Source: Spirochaetaceae bacterium (lineage in GTDB: Bacteria > Spirochaetota > Spirochaetia > SZUA-6 > Fen-1364). Taken from it: 7,616 nt of DNA. Positions 1 through 6,172 of this stretch are shown piece by piece. The position numbers and the translations under genes are program-made. The stretch lies in contig PMZS01000361.1 of the NCBI GenBank assembly GCA_003170115.1, positions 1 through 7,616 on the forward strand, in the 5' to 3' direction. How positions within the stretch are numbered: the stretch's first letter is position 1; the number at the start of each line of letters is the position of its first letter. The notes beneath the pieces were generated by a model. It was not told where the DNA came from, ran no database searches, and saw nothing but the letters and a program-made list of their open reading frames with translations.

Positions 1-873
1 AACAGCGCGGTGTGGTCGGGCGGGAGCTTCGTCTACGTGCCCAAGGGCGTGAAGGTGGAGATTCCCCTGCAGGCGTATTTCCGCATCAACGCGAAAAGTT
101 TCGGGCAATTCGAGCGGACCCTTATCATCGCCGACGAAGGAAGCTTCGTGCACTACATCGAGGGATGCACGGCGCCGGTGTATGCCACCGAGTCCCTTCA
201 CAGCGCGGTGGTGGAGATCATCGCGCTGGAAGGCGCGCGGGTGCGCTACACCACGATCCAGAACTGGTCCAATGACGTGTACAACCTCGTCACCAAGCGG
301 GCCGTCGCGTACAAGGACGCCATCGTGGAGTGGGTGGACGGCAACATCGGCGCAAAGCGCACGATGAAATACCCGTCCATCTGGCTCATGGGCGAGGGGG
401 CGCACGGGGAAGTCCTCTCCATCGCGTTTTCCGGAAAGGGACAGGAGCAGGACACGGGCGCCAAGGCGGTGCACGCGGCCAGCCACACCTCCTCCATCGT
501 CACGGCCAAGTCCATCAGCCGGGGCGGCGGGATCTCCACCTACCGCGGTCTTCTGAAAGTGAACGAGGGCCTGCACGACGTGCGGTCCCGCGTGGTCTGC
601 GACGCGCTCATCCTCGACGAGAAGTCGCGCAGCAACACGTATCCCTACATGGAAATCGACTCGGACGACGTCTCCATCGAGCACGAGGCCCGGGTGAGCA
701 GGATCAGCGAGGAACAGCTCTTCTACCTGATGAGCCGCGGGATGAGCGAGCAGGAGGCTTCCCTCATGATCGTGAGCGGCTTCCTGGACCCGCTGGTGAA
801 GCAGCTTCCCATGGAATACGCGGTCGAGCTCAACCGTCTCATCGAGCTGGAGATGGAAGGGACCGTCGGATGA
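1..873 (+). CDS. sufB: Fe-S cluster assembly scaffold protein SufB (5' truncated)
   Basis: This is the C-terminal 290 residues of SufB, the scaffold subunit of the cytosolic SufBCD complex on which nascent Fe-S clusters are built. The frame is open from base 1, so the true start lies upstream. Family members are about 465-495 residues, so roughly 175-200 are missing. The right-handed beta-helix core begins near SGGSFVYVPKGV. The cysteine of EGCTAP (codon 166-168) matches E. coli Cys254, the sulfur-accepting site. The QNW motif follows at 259-267. The cysteine of VVCDAL (598-600) and the glutamate of EHEA (685-687) match Cys405 and Glu434, which lie at the SufB-SufD cluster-forming interface. 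Spacing from the first to the second cysteine is 7 residues shorter than in E. coli, explained by a shorter loop after QNW. The C-terminus (LFYLMSRGMSEQEA through EGTVG) is canonical. The stop overlaps the sufD start as ATGA. Confidence 0.97.
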   Translation, partial: NSAVWSGGSFVYVPKGVKVEIPLQAYFRINAKSFGQFERTLIIADEGSFVHYIEGCTAPVYATESLHSAVVEIIALEGARVRYTTIQNWSNDVYNLVTKRAVAYKDAIVEWVDGNIGAKRTMKYPSIWLMGEGAHGEVLSIAFSGKGQEQDTGAKAVHAASHTSSIVTAKSISRGGGISTYRGLLKVNEGLHDVRSRVVCDALILDEKSRSNTYPYMEIDSDDVSIEHEARVSRISEEQLFYLMSRGMSEQEASLMIVSGFLDPLVKQLPMEYAVELNRLIELEMEGTVG

Positions 874-2120
874 TGCCCTCCGCTGTGGAACCGCCGTGGA
901 TGCGGAACTTGCGATCCCGGGCACGGGAGCGCTTCGAAGGCATGAAATGGCCGACCACCTCTGAAGAGGAGTGGAGGCGGACGGATGTGAGCAGGCTCGG
1001 CCTGGACTCCTACGCCCCGGTTGCGGCACTCACGCCCGCCTGCCCCCGGGAAATCGACCCGGGAGAAGGGGCCGGCCACATCCGGTTCCAGGCGAACAAG
1101 TGCATCGAGGCAGGTCTTGACGCGCAATTGCAGGAAGCCGGGGTTCGGCTCCTCCCCCTGGACAACGCGCTGGAGGAGTTCGAGGCACCCCTTCACACCC
1201 TGTATGAGCGTGCCCTCGAGGATGCCGACAACCGGTTCCTCGCCTGGCATTATGCGTCGTTGAGCCACGGGGCCCTTCTCTGGGTCCCCCCGGGGCTCGA
1301 GATCAAGGAACCGATCTTCATCGATTTCGAGGAGGACGGCCGTGGGACCATGAGCGCGCCGCACGTCGCAGTCCTCCTGGGGGCCGGTTCCCGCGCTTCC
1401 GTCATCCAGCGCATCACCGCGCGCAAGGGCGCGCCGGGCGGAATGCTCTGCAACGCGGTGGTGGACGTGCGCCTTGCCGACGCGGCCGGCCTTCAGCTCT
1501 GGGAGCAGCAGGAGCTGGCGCCCGCGGACCTCTACGTCCGCCACGTGCGCGCGGAGGTGGGGCGTGACTCCTCCCTTCGGCACTTCGACGCGGAGTTCGG
1601 CGCCCGATGGGCAAAGACCCGGGTCGACTGCTTCCTCGACGGTCCCGGGGCCGAAGCGTTCCTGAATGGCGCGTACTTCTGTGGAGCAGGCCAGCACATG
1701 GACCTGCGAACCGTGCAGAGACACCGGTCTCCAAAGGCCACGAGCAGGGCTGTCTACAAGGGAGCGGTGGCCGGTGGCGGTCGGACCATTTTCCAGGGGC
1801 TGATCGATGTGGCCGCCGGCGCGTCCGGCACGGACGCATACCTCACCAACCGCAACCTGATCCTGGGGGAGGGAGCCCGCTCGGACTCCATTCCCACCCT
1901 GATAATCGGAAACAACGACGTGAAGTGCAGCCACGGCTCCACGACGGGCCGGTTGAACGCGGAGGAGCTGTTCTACCTCGAAAGCCGAGGCCTCTCCGAA
2001 GCAGATGCGCGAGAGATGCTCATAGTCGGGTATTTCGAGGACATCCTCACTCCCGCACCAGTAATGTTCAAGGACGGCGCCCTGGCCGCGATCAAGGGCC
2101 GCCTCCGCGCCGCCGCCTGA
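870..2120 (+). CDS. sufD: Fe-S cluster assembly protein SufD
   Basis: SufD, 416 residues, is the partner of SufB in the SufBC2D scaffold, needed for iron acquisition and cluster assembly. The N-terminal helical part carries EEEWRRTDVSRL (about residues 31-42). The beta-helix core follows, with HMDLRTVQRH and IFQGLIDV, and the C-terminal domain has LFYLESRGLSEADAREMLIVGYFEDIL. The motif VKCSHGST holds Cys353 and His355 (codons 1926-1928 and 1932-1934), matching E. coli SufD Cys358 and His360 at the SufB interface. The start at 870 gives a 4-base ATGA overlap with sufB and has GGAAGGG at 855-861 eight bases upstream. A second in-frame ATG follows directly at 873, so the start could be one codon later. 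The frame remains open far upstream inside sufB, but that part has no family similarity. Length and motifs are normal for SufD. Confidence 0.96.
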   Translation: MMPSAVEPPWMRNLRSRARERFEGMKWPTTSEEEWRRTDVSRLGLDSYAPVAALTPACPREIDPGEGAGHIRFQANKCIEAGLDAQLQEAGVRLLPLDNALEEFEAPLHTLYERALEDADNRFLAWHYASLSHGALLWVPPGLEIKEPIFIDFEEDGRGTMSAPHVAVLLGAGSRASVIQRITARKGAPGGMLCNAVVDVRLADAAGLQLWEQQELAPADLYVRHVRAEVGRDSSLRHFDAEFGARWAKTRVDCFLDGPGAEAFLNGAYFCGAGQHMDLRTVQRHRSPKATSRAVYKGAVAGGGRTIFQGLIDVAAGASGTDAYLTNRNLILGEGARSDSIPTLIIGNNDVKCSHGSTTGRLNAEELFYLESRGLSEADAREMLIVGYFEDILTPAPVMFKDGALAAIKGRLRAAA

Positions 2121-2128
2121 TACCCATC

Positions 2129-2449
2129 ATGAACGGCTGGATCAGGGTGGCCTCGCTTGGGGAATTGGTGTCGACAATGAGCGTCACCATGGACGGAGTC
2201 CCCGTGGCGCTGTTCCGCACCGACGAAGGCATCTACGCGCTTGACGACATCTGCTCACACGAGTACTCACGGCTTTCTGAGGGCGACGTGTGGGCCGGGG
2301 AAGTATATTGTCAGAAGCACGGTTCGCGGTTCAACCTTCGCACCGGGGCAGTGACGGGGCTTCCCGCCACGAAGCCAGTGGGGGCGTGGGAAGTGAAAGT
2401 GGAGAACGGGGAAATATGGATCGCATCATGCAAGAGAAAATCCAGCTGA
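2129..2449 (+). CDS. Rieske-type [2Fe-2S] ferredoxin in the suf operon
   Basis: A 106-residue soluble protein consisting of a single Rieske domain, like the ferredoxin subunits of non-heme-iron dioxygenases. The two ligand motifs are complete: Cys42-Ser-His44 in DICSHEYSRL and Cys61-x-x-His64 in YCQKHGSRF. Two Cys and two His should bind one [2Fe-2S] cluster. There is no signal peptide or membrane segment, so it is not a cytochrome bc1-type Rieske subunit. The start at 2129 lies 8 bases after the sufD stop and keeps the first conserved strand (WIRVASLGEL). No good Shine-Dalgarno is visible nearby, so translation probably depends on coupling to sufD. The 3' end overlaps sufS by 34 bases with the chosen sufS start. 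No oxygenase alpha subunit or reductase is nearby, so the operon points to a role in Fe-S assembly or electron supply to it. That role is inference. Similar small Rieske genes occur in actinobacterial suf operons. Confidence 0.93.
   Translation: MNGWIRVASLGELVSTMSVTMDGVPVALFRTDEGIYALDDICSHEYSRLSEGDVWAGEVYCQKHGSRFNLRTGAVTGLPATKPVGAWEVKVENGEIWIASCKRKSS
2401..2406 (+). promoter_or_regulatory. Possible Shine-Dalgarno for sufS, inside the Rieske gene
   Basis: GGAGAA lies 9 bases before the ATG at 2416 and supports that codon as the sufS start. A closer GGGGA at 2408-2412 is only 3 bases away. The alternative starts are less well served: ATG 2428 has no good purine box at normal distance, and GTG 2464 has AGGAG at 2458-2462 only one base before it. 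Confidence 0.4.
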
Positions 2450-3672
2450 TCGGCCCCAGGAGCGTGGAGGACATCCGGTCGGATTTTCCCATTCTGGACC
2501 GGACGGTAAACGGCAAGCCCCTCGCCTACCTCGACAATGCCGCAACGTCCCAGAAACCTCGGCTCGTGCTGGACGCGATCCGGGTCTACTACGAGCACGG
2601 CAACGCCAACGTGCACCGCGCCCTTCACACTCTCGGGGAGGAAGCCACGGCCGCCTACGAGGAGGCGCGCGGCAAGGTCCAGCGTTTCCTGAGCGCCCGC
2701 ACGAGCCGGGAAATCATCTTCACACGCGGCACGACGGAGGCGATCAACCTTGTCGCTTCCTCCTGGGCGGACACGAATCTTTCACGGGGCGACGTCGTGC
2801 TCACGACGGAGATGGAGCACCACAGCAACCTGGTTCCCTGGCAGCTTGCCTGCGCGCGCCGTGGATGCACGCTCCGTTTCATCCCCCTCGCCCCGGATGG
2901 CACCCTCGACATGGCGGAAGCAGAAAGGTCCTGGGACCCGCGCACCCGTCTCGTCGCGGTGACATACGTATCCAACGTGCTGGGAACCGTCAACGACGTG
3001 AAATCAATCGCGGCCATGGCGCACCGGCGCGGTGCCGTCGTGCTGGTGGACGGAGCGCAGGCGGTGCCGCACATGCGCGTGGACGTCCAGGACCTCGACT
3101 GCGACTTTTTCGCGTTTTCCGGACACAAGGTGTACGCTCCCATGGGCATCGGCGCCCTGTACGGCAAGGAGAAAATTCTGGACGCCATCCCGCCCTGGAT
3201 GGGCGGCGGAGAAATGATCCGCTCGGTGTCCCTCGAGGGGTCGACCTGGAACGACCTGCCCTGGAAGTTCGAAGCGGGCACGCCGAACGTTGAAGGGGCC
3301 GTGGGTCTCAGCGCGGCGATCGACTACATTCATACCCTCGGGCTTTCCTCCATCGGAAAGCGGGAGGGGGAGCTGGCGGCGTACGCGCGGGAACGCCTGA
3401 GCGGCGTGCGGGCGCTGACCCAATACGGAGCGGCGCCGAGGCGAAGCGGCGTGTTCCCCTTCAACCTCGGGGATATCCACGCCCACGACGTGGCCCAGTT
3501 CCTGGACCGGGAGGGAATTGCCGTGCGCGCGGGACACCATTGCGCACAGCCCCTTGCGCGGAAGCTCGGCGTGCCGGCGACCGTCCGCGCCAGCCTCTCC
3601 TTCTACAACACCTTCTCCGAGATCGACCGCCTGGTGGACGCCCTTGATGGGGCGCTGAGGTTTTACGCGTGA
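2416..3672 (+). CDS. sufS: Cysteine desulfurase SufS (group II)
   Basis: A PLP-dependent cysteine desulfurase, 418 residues with this start. It converts L-cysteine to L-alanine, leaves a persulfide on its active cysteine, and passes the sulfur to SufU. Visible motifs are AYLDNAATSQKP near 37-48, TEMEHHSNLVPWQ with the PLP-stacking histidine (131-143), VDGAQ (211-215), the Schiff-base lysine Lys238 in SGHK (codon 3127-3129) and the catalytic Cys376 in RAGHHCAQPL (codon 3541-3543). His357 in IHAHDVA lies 19 residues before Cys376, the same spacing as His342 and Cys361 of Bacillus subtilis SufS. That histidine binds the SufU zinc during sulfur transfer. About 17 residues before VEDIRSDFPIL exceed the usual N-terminus, so a later start at 2428 or 2464 is possible. 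The stop overlaps the sufU start as GTGA. Confidence 0.97.
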   Translation: MDRIMQEKIQLIGPRSVEDIRSDFPILDRTVNGKPLAYLDNAATSQKPRLVLDAIRVYYEHGNANVHRALHTLGEEATAAYEEARGKVQRFLSARTSREIIFTRGTTEAINLVASSWADTNLSRGDVVLTTEMEHHSNLVPWQLACARRGCTLRFIPLAPDGTLDMAEAERSWDPRTRLVAVTYVSNVLGTVNDVKSIAAMAHRRGAVVLVDGAQAVPHMRVDVQDLDCDFFAFSGHKVYAPMGIGALYGKEKILDAIPPWMGGGEMIRSVSLEGSTWNDLPWKFEAGTPNVEGAVGLSAAIDYIHTLGLSSIGKREGELAAYARERLSGVRALTQYGAAPRRSGVFPFNLGDIHAHDVAQFLDREGIAVRAGHHCAQPLARKLGVPATVRASLSFYNTFSEIDRLVDALDGALRFYA

Positions 3673-4115
3673 GCGCCTTCGACGAGCTGTACCAGGAAAT
3701 CATCATGGACCACTACCGCTCGCCGCGCGGAGCGGCGAAGCTCGACCATGTTCCGCAGGCCATGGCCCACGAGAACCCCACATGCGGGGATTCCATCAAG
3801 CTGGAGGTGGTCGTGGGAGCGGGAGGACGCCTGGAGCGCGTGCGGTTCGACGGACACGGGTGCGCCATCAGCACCGCCTCCGCATCCCTGATGACGGAAT
3901 CAATGCACGGGCTCTCTGTTGCCGATGCGCGAGAGCGCGCGGACACCTTCATCAAAGCGCTGCGCGGGGAAATCCCCGCTTCGGTTCTGGACGAGATGGG
4001 AGATCTCGCGGCCTTCAAGGGCCTGACGAGCTTTCCCGTGCGGGTCAAATGCGCGACGCTGGCCTGGCATGCACTGCTGGTGTCACTGCCGCGGGTGACA
4101 ACGCCGGGCGCTTGA
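3669..4115 (+). CDS. sufU: Zinc-dependent sulfurtransferase SufU
   Basis: SufU, 148 residues, takes persulfide sulfur from SufS and delivers it to the SufBCD scaffold. It has the IscU fold but works as a zinc-dependent sulfurtransferase. The four zinc ligands are present: Cys39 and Asp41 in NPTCGDS, Cys65 in GHGCAIS and Cys128 in RVKCATL, matching Cys41, Asp43, Cys66 and Cys128 in B. subtilis. The insert between the second and third cysteine motifs (residues about 80-120) separates SufU from IscU. The N-terminus LYQEIIMDHYRSPRG is typical of the family. Translation starts at GTG 3669 within the GTGA overlap with sufS, with GAGG at 3657-3660 eight bases upstream. It is the last SUF gene, and its stop is followed by a strong ribosome binding site for the dehydrogenase genes. 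Confidence 0.95.
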   Translation: MSAFDELYQEIIMDHYRSPRGAAKLDHVPQAMAHENPTCGDSIKLEVVVGAGGRLERVRFDGHGCAISTASASLMTESMHGLSVADARERADTFIKALRGEIPASVLDEMGDLAAFKGLTSFPVRVKCATLAWHALLVSLPRVTTPGA

Positions 4116-4120
4116 GGAGG
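4115..4120 (+). promoter_or_regulatory. Strong Shine-Dalgarno before E1 alpha
   Basis: A perfect AGGAGG begins at the last base of the sufU stop codon and ends 4 bases before the ATG at 4125. It is the best ribosome binding site in the window. It would let the dehydrogenase block be translated efficiently and independently of sufU. Confidence 0.8.
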
Positions 4121-4124
4121 CGGA

Positions 4125-5192
4125 ATGTTCGAAAACTACGATCCCCGGGAGGGACGGCTCCTGTCCCTGCTGGATGTGACAGGGAAGCTTGCCCCCTTCC
4201 CGCCGGGCATGCCGCGCCTCACCGACGAGCAGGCGCTGGCGGCGTACAAGACCATGGTGCTCTCCCGACAGGTGGACGAGTGGGCCGTGAGCCTCAACCG
4301 GCAGGGACGCATGCCCACCTACGCGCTGAACAAGGGCCAGGAGGCCAACTCAGTGGGCGCGCTCATGGCGGTACGGCCGGACGACTGGTTCGTCCCGGCT
4401 TTCAGGGAGCTGGGCGGAATGCTCGCCCGGGGGATCAGCCTGAAGCAGTACTTCCTCTACTGGTACGGAAACGAGTGGGCCAACCACATGCCTGTGGACA
4501 CCTACCACATGATGCCCATCTCCGTCCCGGTCGGAAGCCAGATGCTCCACGCGGTCGGACTGGCGTGGGCCGAGCGGTACAAGGGAAATGACCGGATCGC
4601 GATCACCTTCATGGGCGAGGGAGCCAGCTCGGAGGGCGAGTTCCACGAAGCCTGCAACCTCGCCGGGGTGTGGAAGGCGGGAGTGATCATCTACGCCCAG
4701 AACAACCATTGGTCGATTTCCCTCCCCTGGTCGAAACAGAGCGCGAGCAAAACCCTCGCGGAAAAGGCCTTCGCGTACGGTTTCCCCGGAATCCGCATTG
4801 ACGGCAACGACATATTCGCCGTCTATTCCGCGGTAAAGCTCGCGGCTGACAGGGCCCGCGCGGGCGAGGGGCCCACGCTGATCGAAGGCCTCACCTACCG
4901 CCTGGGCGCCCATACGACCTCCGACGACCCCACGAAGTACAGGTCCGACGAGGAGGTGAAGCAGTGGGAGGCGCGCGATCCCCTGCTCAGGCTGGAGCGC
5001 TACCTCATCCGCACGAAGCACCTCACCGGGGAGGACGTGGTGCGCGAGCGGGAGCAGTCATTGGCAAGCGCCCAGGCCGCCTACGATGAGGTCGAGCGGG
5101 AGCCGGATGTTGTTGTGGAGGACACCTTCCGCTACCTGTACCTTGAGATGCCCGAGATCATGCAAGCGCAGCTTGAACGGAGGAAGGCATGA
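4125..5192 (+). CDS. pdhA: 2-oxoacid (probably pyruvate) dehydrogenase E1 component, alpha subunit
   Basis: E1 alpha, 355 residues, pairs with E1 beta to bind thiamine diphosphate and decarboxylate the 2-oxoacid, then acylates the E2 lipoyl group. The sequence resembles the heteromeric E1 of Gram-positive pyruvate dehydrogenase: SLNRQGRMPTYALNKGQEA (56-74), PVGSQMLHAVGLAWA (135-149), YRLGAHTTSDDPTKYR (258-273) and WEARDPLLRLERYL (281-294). The thiamine-diphosphate motif is GEG at 164-166, followed by 26 residues and Asn193-Asn194. GDG is usual in pyruvate dehydrogenases, whereas GEG is seen in branched-chain 2-oxoacid dehydrogenases, so substrate is uncertain. The start is fixed by AGGAGG at 4115-4120. 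The gap to sufU is 9 bases and the stop overlaps the E1 beta start as ATGA. The enzyme is cytosolic. Confidence 0.92.
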   Translation: MFENYDPREGRLLSLLDVTGKLAPFPPGMPRLTDEQALAAYKTMVLSRQVDEWAVSLNRQGRMPTYALNKGQEANSVGALMAVRPDDWFVPAFRELGGMLARGISLKQYFLYWYGNEWANHMPVDTYHMMPISVPVGSQMLHAVGLAWAERYKGNDRIAITFMGEGASSEGEFHEACNLAGVWKAGVIIYAQNNHWSISLPWSKQSASKTLAEKAFAYGFPGIRIDGNDIFAVYSAVKLAADRARAGEGPTLIEGLTYRLGAHTTSDDPTKYRSDEEVKQWEARDPLLRLERYLIRTKHLTGEDVVREREQSLASAQAAYDEVEREPDVVVEDTFRYLYLEMPEIMQAQLERRKA

Positions 5193-6172
5193 AGGTCCTC
5201 ACGCTCATCGAGGCGGTCACGGACGCGCTGCGCACCGAGATGGCGGCCGACCGATCGGTCATCGTGTTCGGCGAGGACGTGGGGGTGGAAGGCGGCGTGT
5301 TCCGGGCCACCGCGGGGCTGCAGAACGAGTTCGGCGAGGAGAGGTGCTTCGACACGCCGATTTCCGAAGCAGGGATCGTCGGCGCCGCGGTGGGCATGGC
5401 CGTGGCGGGGCTGCGCCCCGTCGTGGAGATCCAGTTCTCGGGGTTCTCCTTCCCCGCCTTCAACCAGATCGCAAGCCACGTATCGCGGATCAGGAACAGG
5501 ACCCGGGGTGCCATGTGCGCTCCCCTGGTGATCCGCATGCCCTACGGAGGAGGCATCCGTGCGCCCGAGCATCACTCGGAGAGCGTGGAAGCCCTCTTCG
5601 GCCATATCCCAGGGCTGAAGGTCGTCATTCCATCGACGCCGCACGACGCAAAAGGCCTGCTGATTGCCGCCATTCGGGATCCCGATCCCGTGATCTACCT
5701 CGAGCCCGCGCGCGCCTACCGAGCCGTGCGCCAGGAGGTGCCCGAGGAGGCGTACTGCGTGCAGATCGGGGCCGCACGGGTAGAGGCGGAAGGCGACGAC
5801 CTCACGCTCCTGTCCTACGGCGCGCAGATGATCGAGGCGCGCCACGCGCGCGCGGCGCTGGCCGCGGAGGGCCGGTCGGTGGAGCTCATCGACCTGCGCA
5901 CGATCTACCCGTTCGACTTCCGCACCGTGGTGGAATCGGTGCGAAAGACCGGCAGGTTCCTCGTCGTGCACGAAGGACCGCAGAGCTTCGGCGTGGGCGC
6001 CGAGCTGATGGCCACGGTGATGGAGCAGGCTTTTGATCACCTGGAGGCCCCCCCCGCGCGCCTGGCGGGGCCCGACGTGATCTACCCCATGCCCCGCGGC
6101 GAGCGGCACTACCTCATCAGCGCGGAGCACATCATGGCGGAAGCGCGAAAGGTGATGACCTATGAGCCGTGA
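5189..6172 (+). CDS. pdhB: 2-oxoacid (probably pyruvate) dehydrogenase E1 component, beta subunit
   Basis: E1 beta, 327 residues, completes the E1 heterotetramer. The N-terminal pyrimidine-binding domain has VIVFGEDVGVEGGVFRAT (24-41) and TPISEAGIVG (56-65), with Glu60 at the position that activates the thiamine ring. Next come RPVVEIQFSGFSFPAFNQI (76-94) and the conserved APEHHSES segment (125-132), whose histidines lie near the active site. The C-terminal transketolase-like domain has DLRTIYPFD (235-243) and HEGPQSFGVGAE (261-272). Length is normal for the family. It starts in a 4-base overlap with E1 alpha, with GGAGGA at 5179-5184. It ends with an 11-base overlap with E2. A run of eight C at 6048-6055 lies in the gene, but the conserved C-terminus continues in frame after it. 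Confidence 0.93.
   Translation: MKVLTLIEAVTDALRTEMAADRSVIVFGEDVGVEGGVFRATAGLQNEFGEERCFDTPISEAGIVGAAVGMAVAGLRPVVEIQFSGFSFPAFNQIASHVSRIRNRTRGAMCAPLVIRMPYGGGIRAPEHHSESVEALFGHIPGLKVVIPSTPHDAKGLLIAAIRDPDPVIYLEPARAYRAVRQEVPEEAYCVQIGAARVEAEGDDLTLLSYGAQMIEARHARAALAAEGRSVELIDLRTIYPFDFRTVVESVRKTGRFLVVHEGPQSFGVGAELMATVMEQAFDHLEAPPARLAGPDVIYPMPRGERHYLISAEHIMAEARKVMTYEP

Noticed and set aside
330..869. In-frame extension of the sufD frame upstream into sufB
   Set aside because: The sequence before 870 is Arg/Gly-rich with no SufD similarity and overlaps conserved sufB. A Shine-Dalgarno and ATGA overlap support 870.
723..1934. A 403-codon open frame on the minus strand across sufD
   Set aside because: It lies opposite a gene with clear family motifs, has biased low-complexity composition (Arg, Gly, Pro, Val, His), and has no recognisable motif. 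Long antisense frames are common in high-GC DNA.
6048..6055. Run of eight C as a possible frameshift or slippage site in E1 beta
   Set aside because: Conserved E1 beta sequence continues in the same frame on both sides, with normal length and stop, so there is no sign of a shift.
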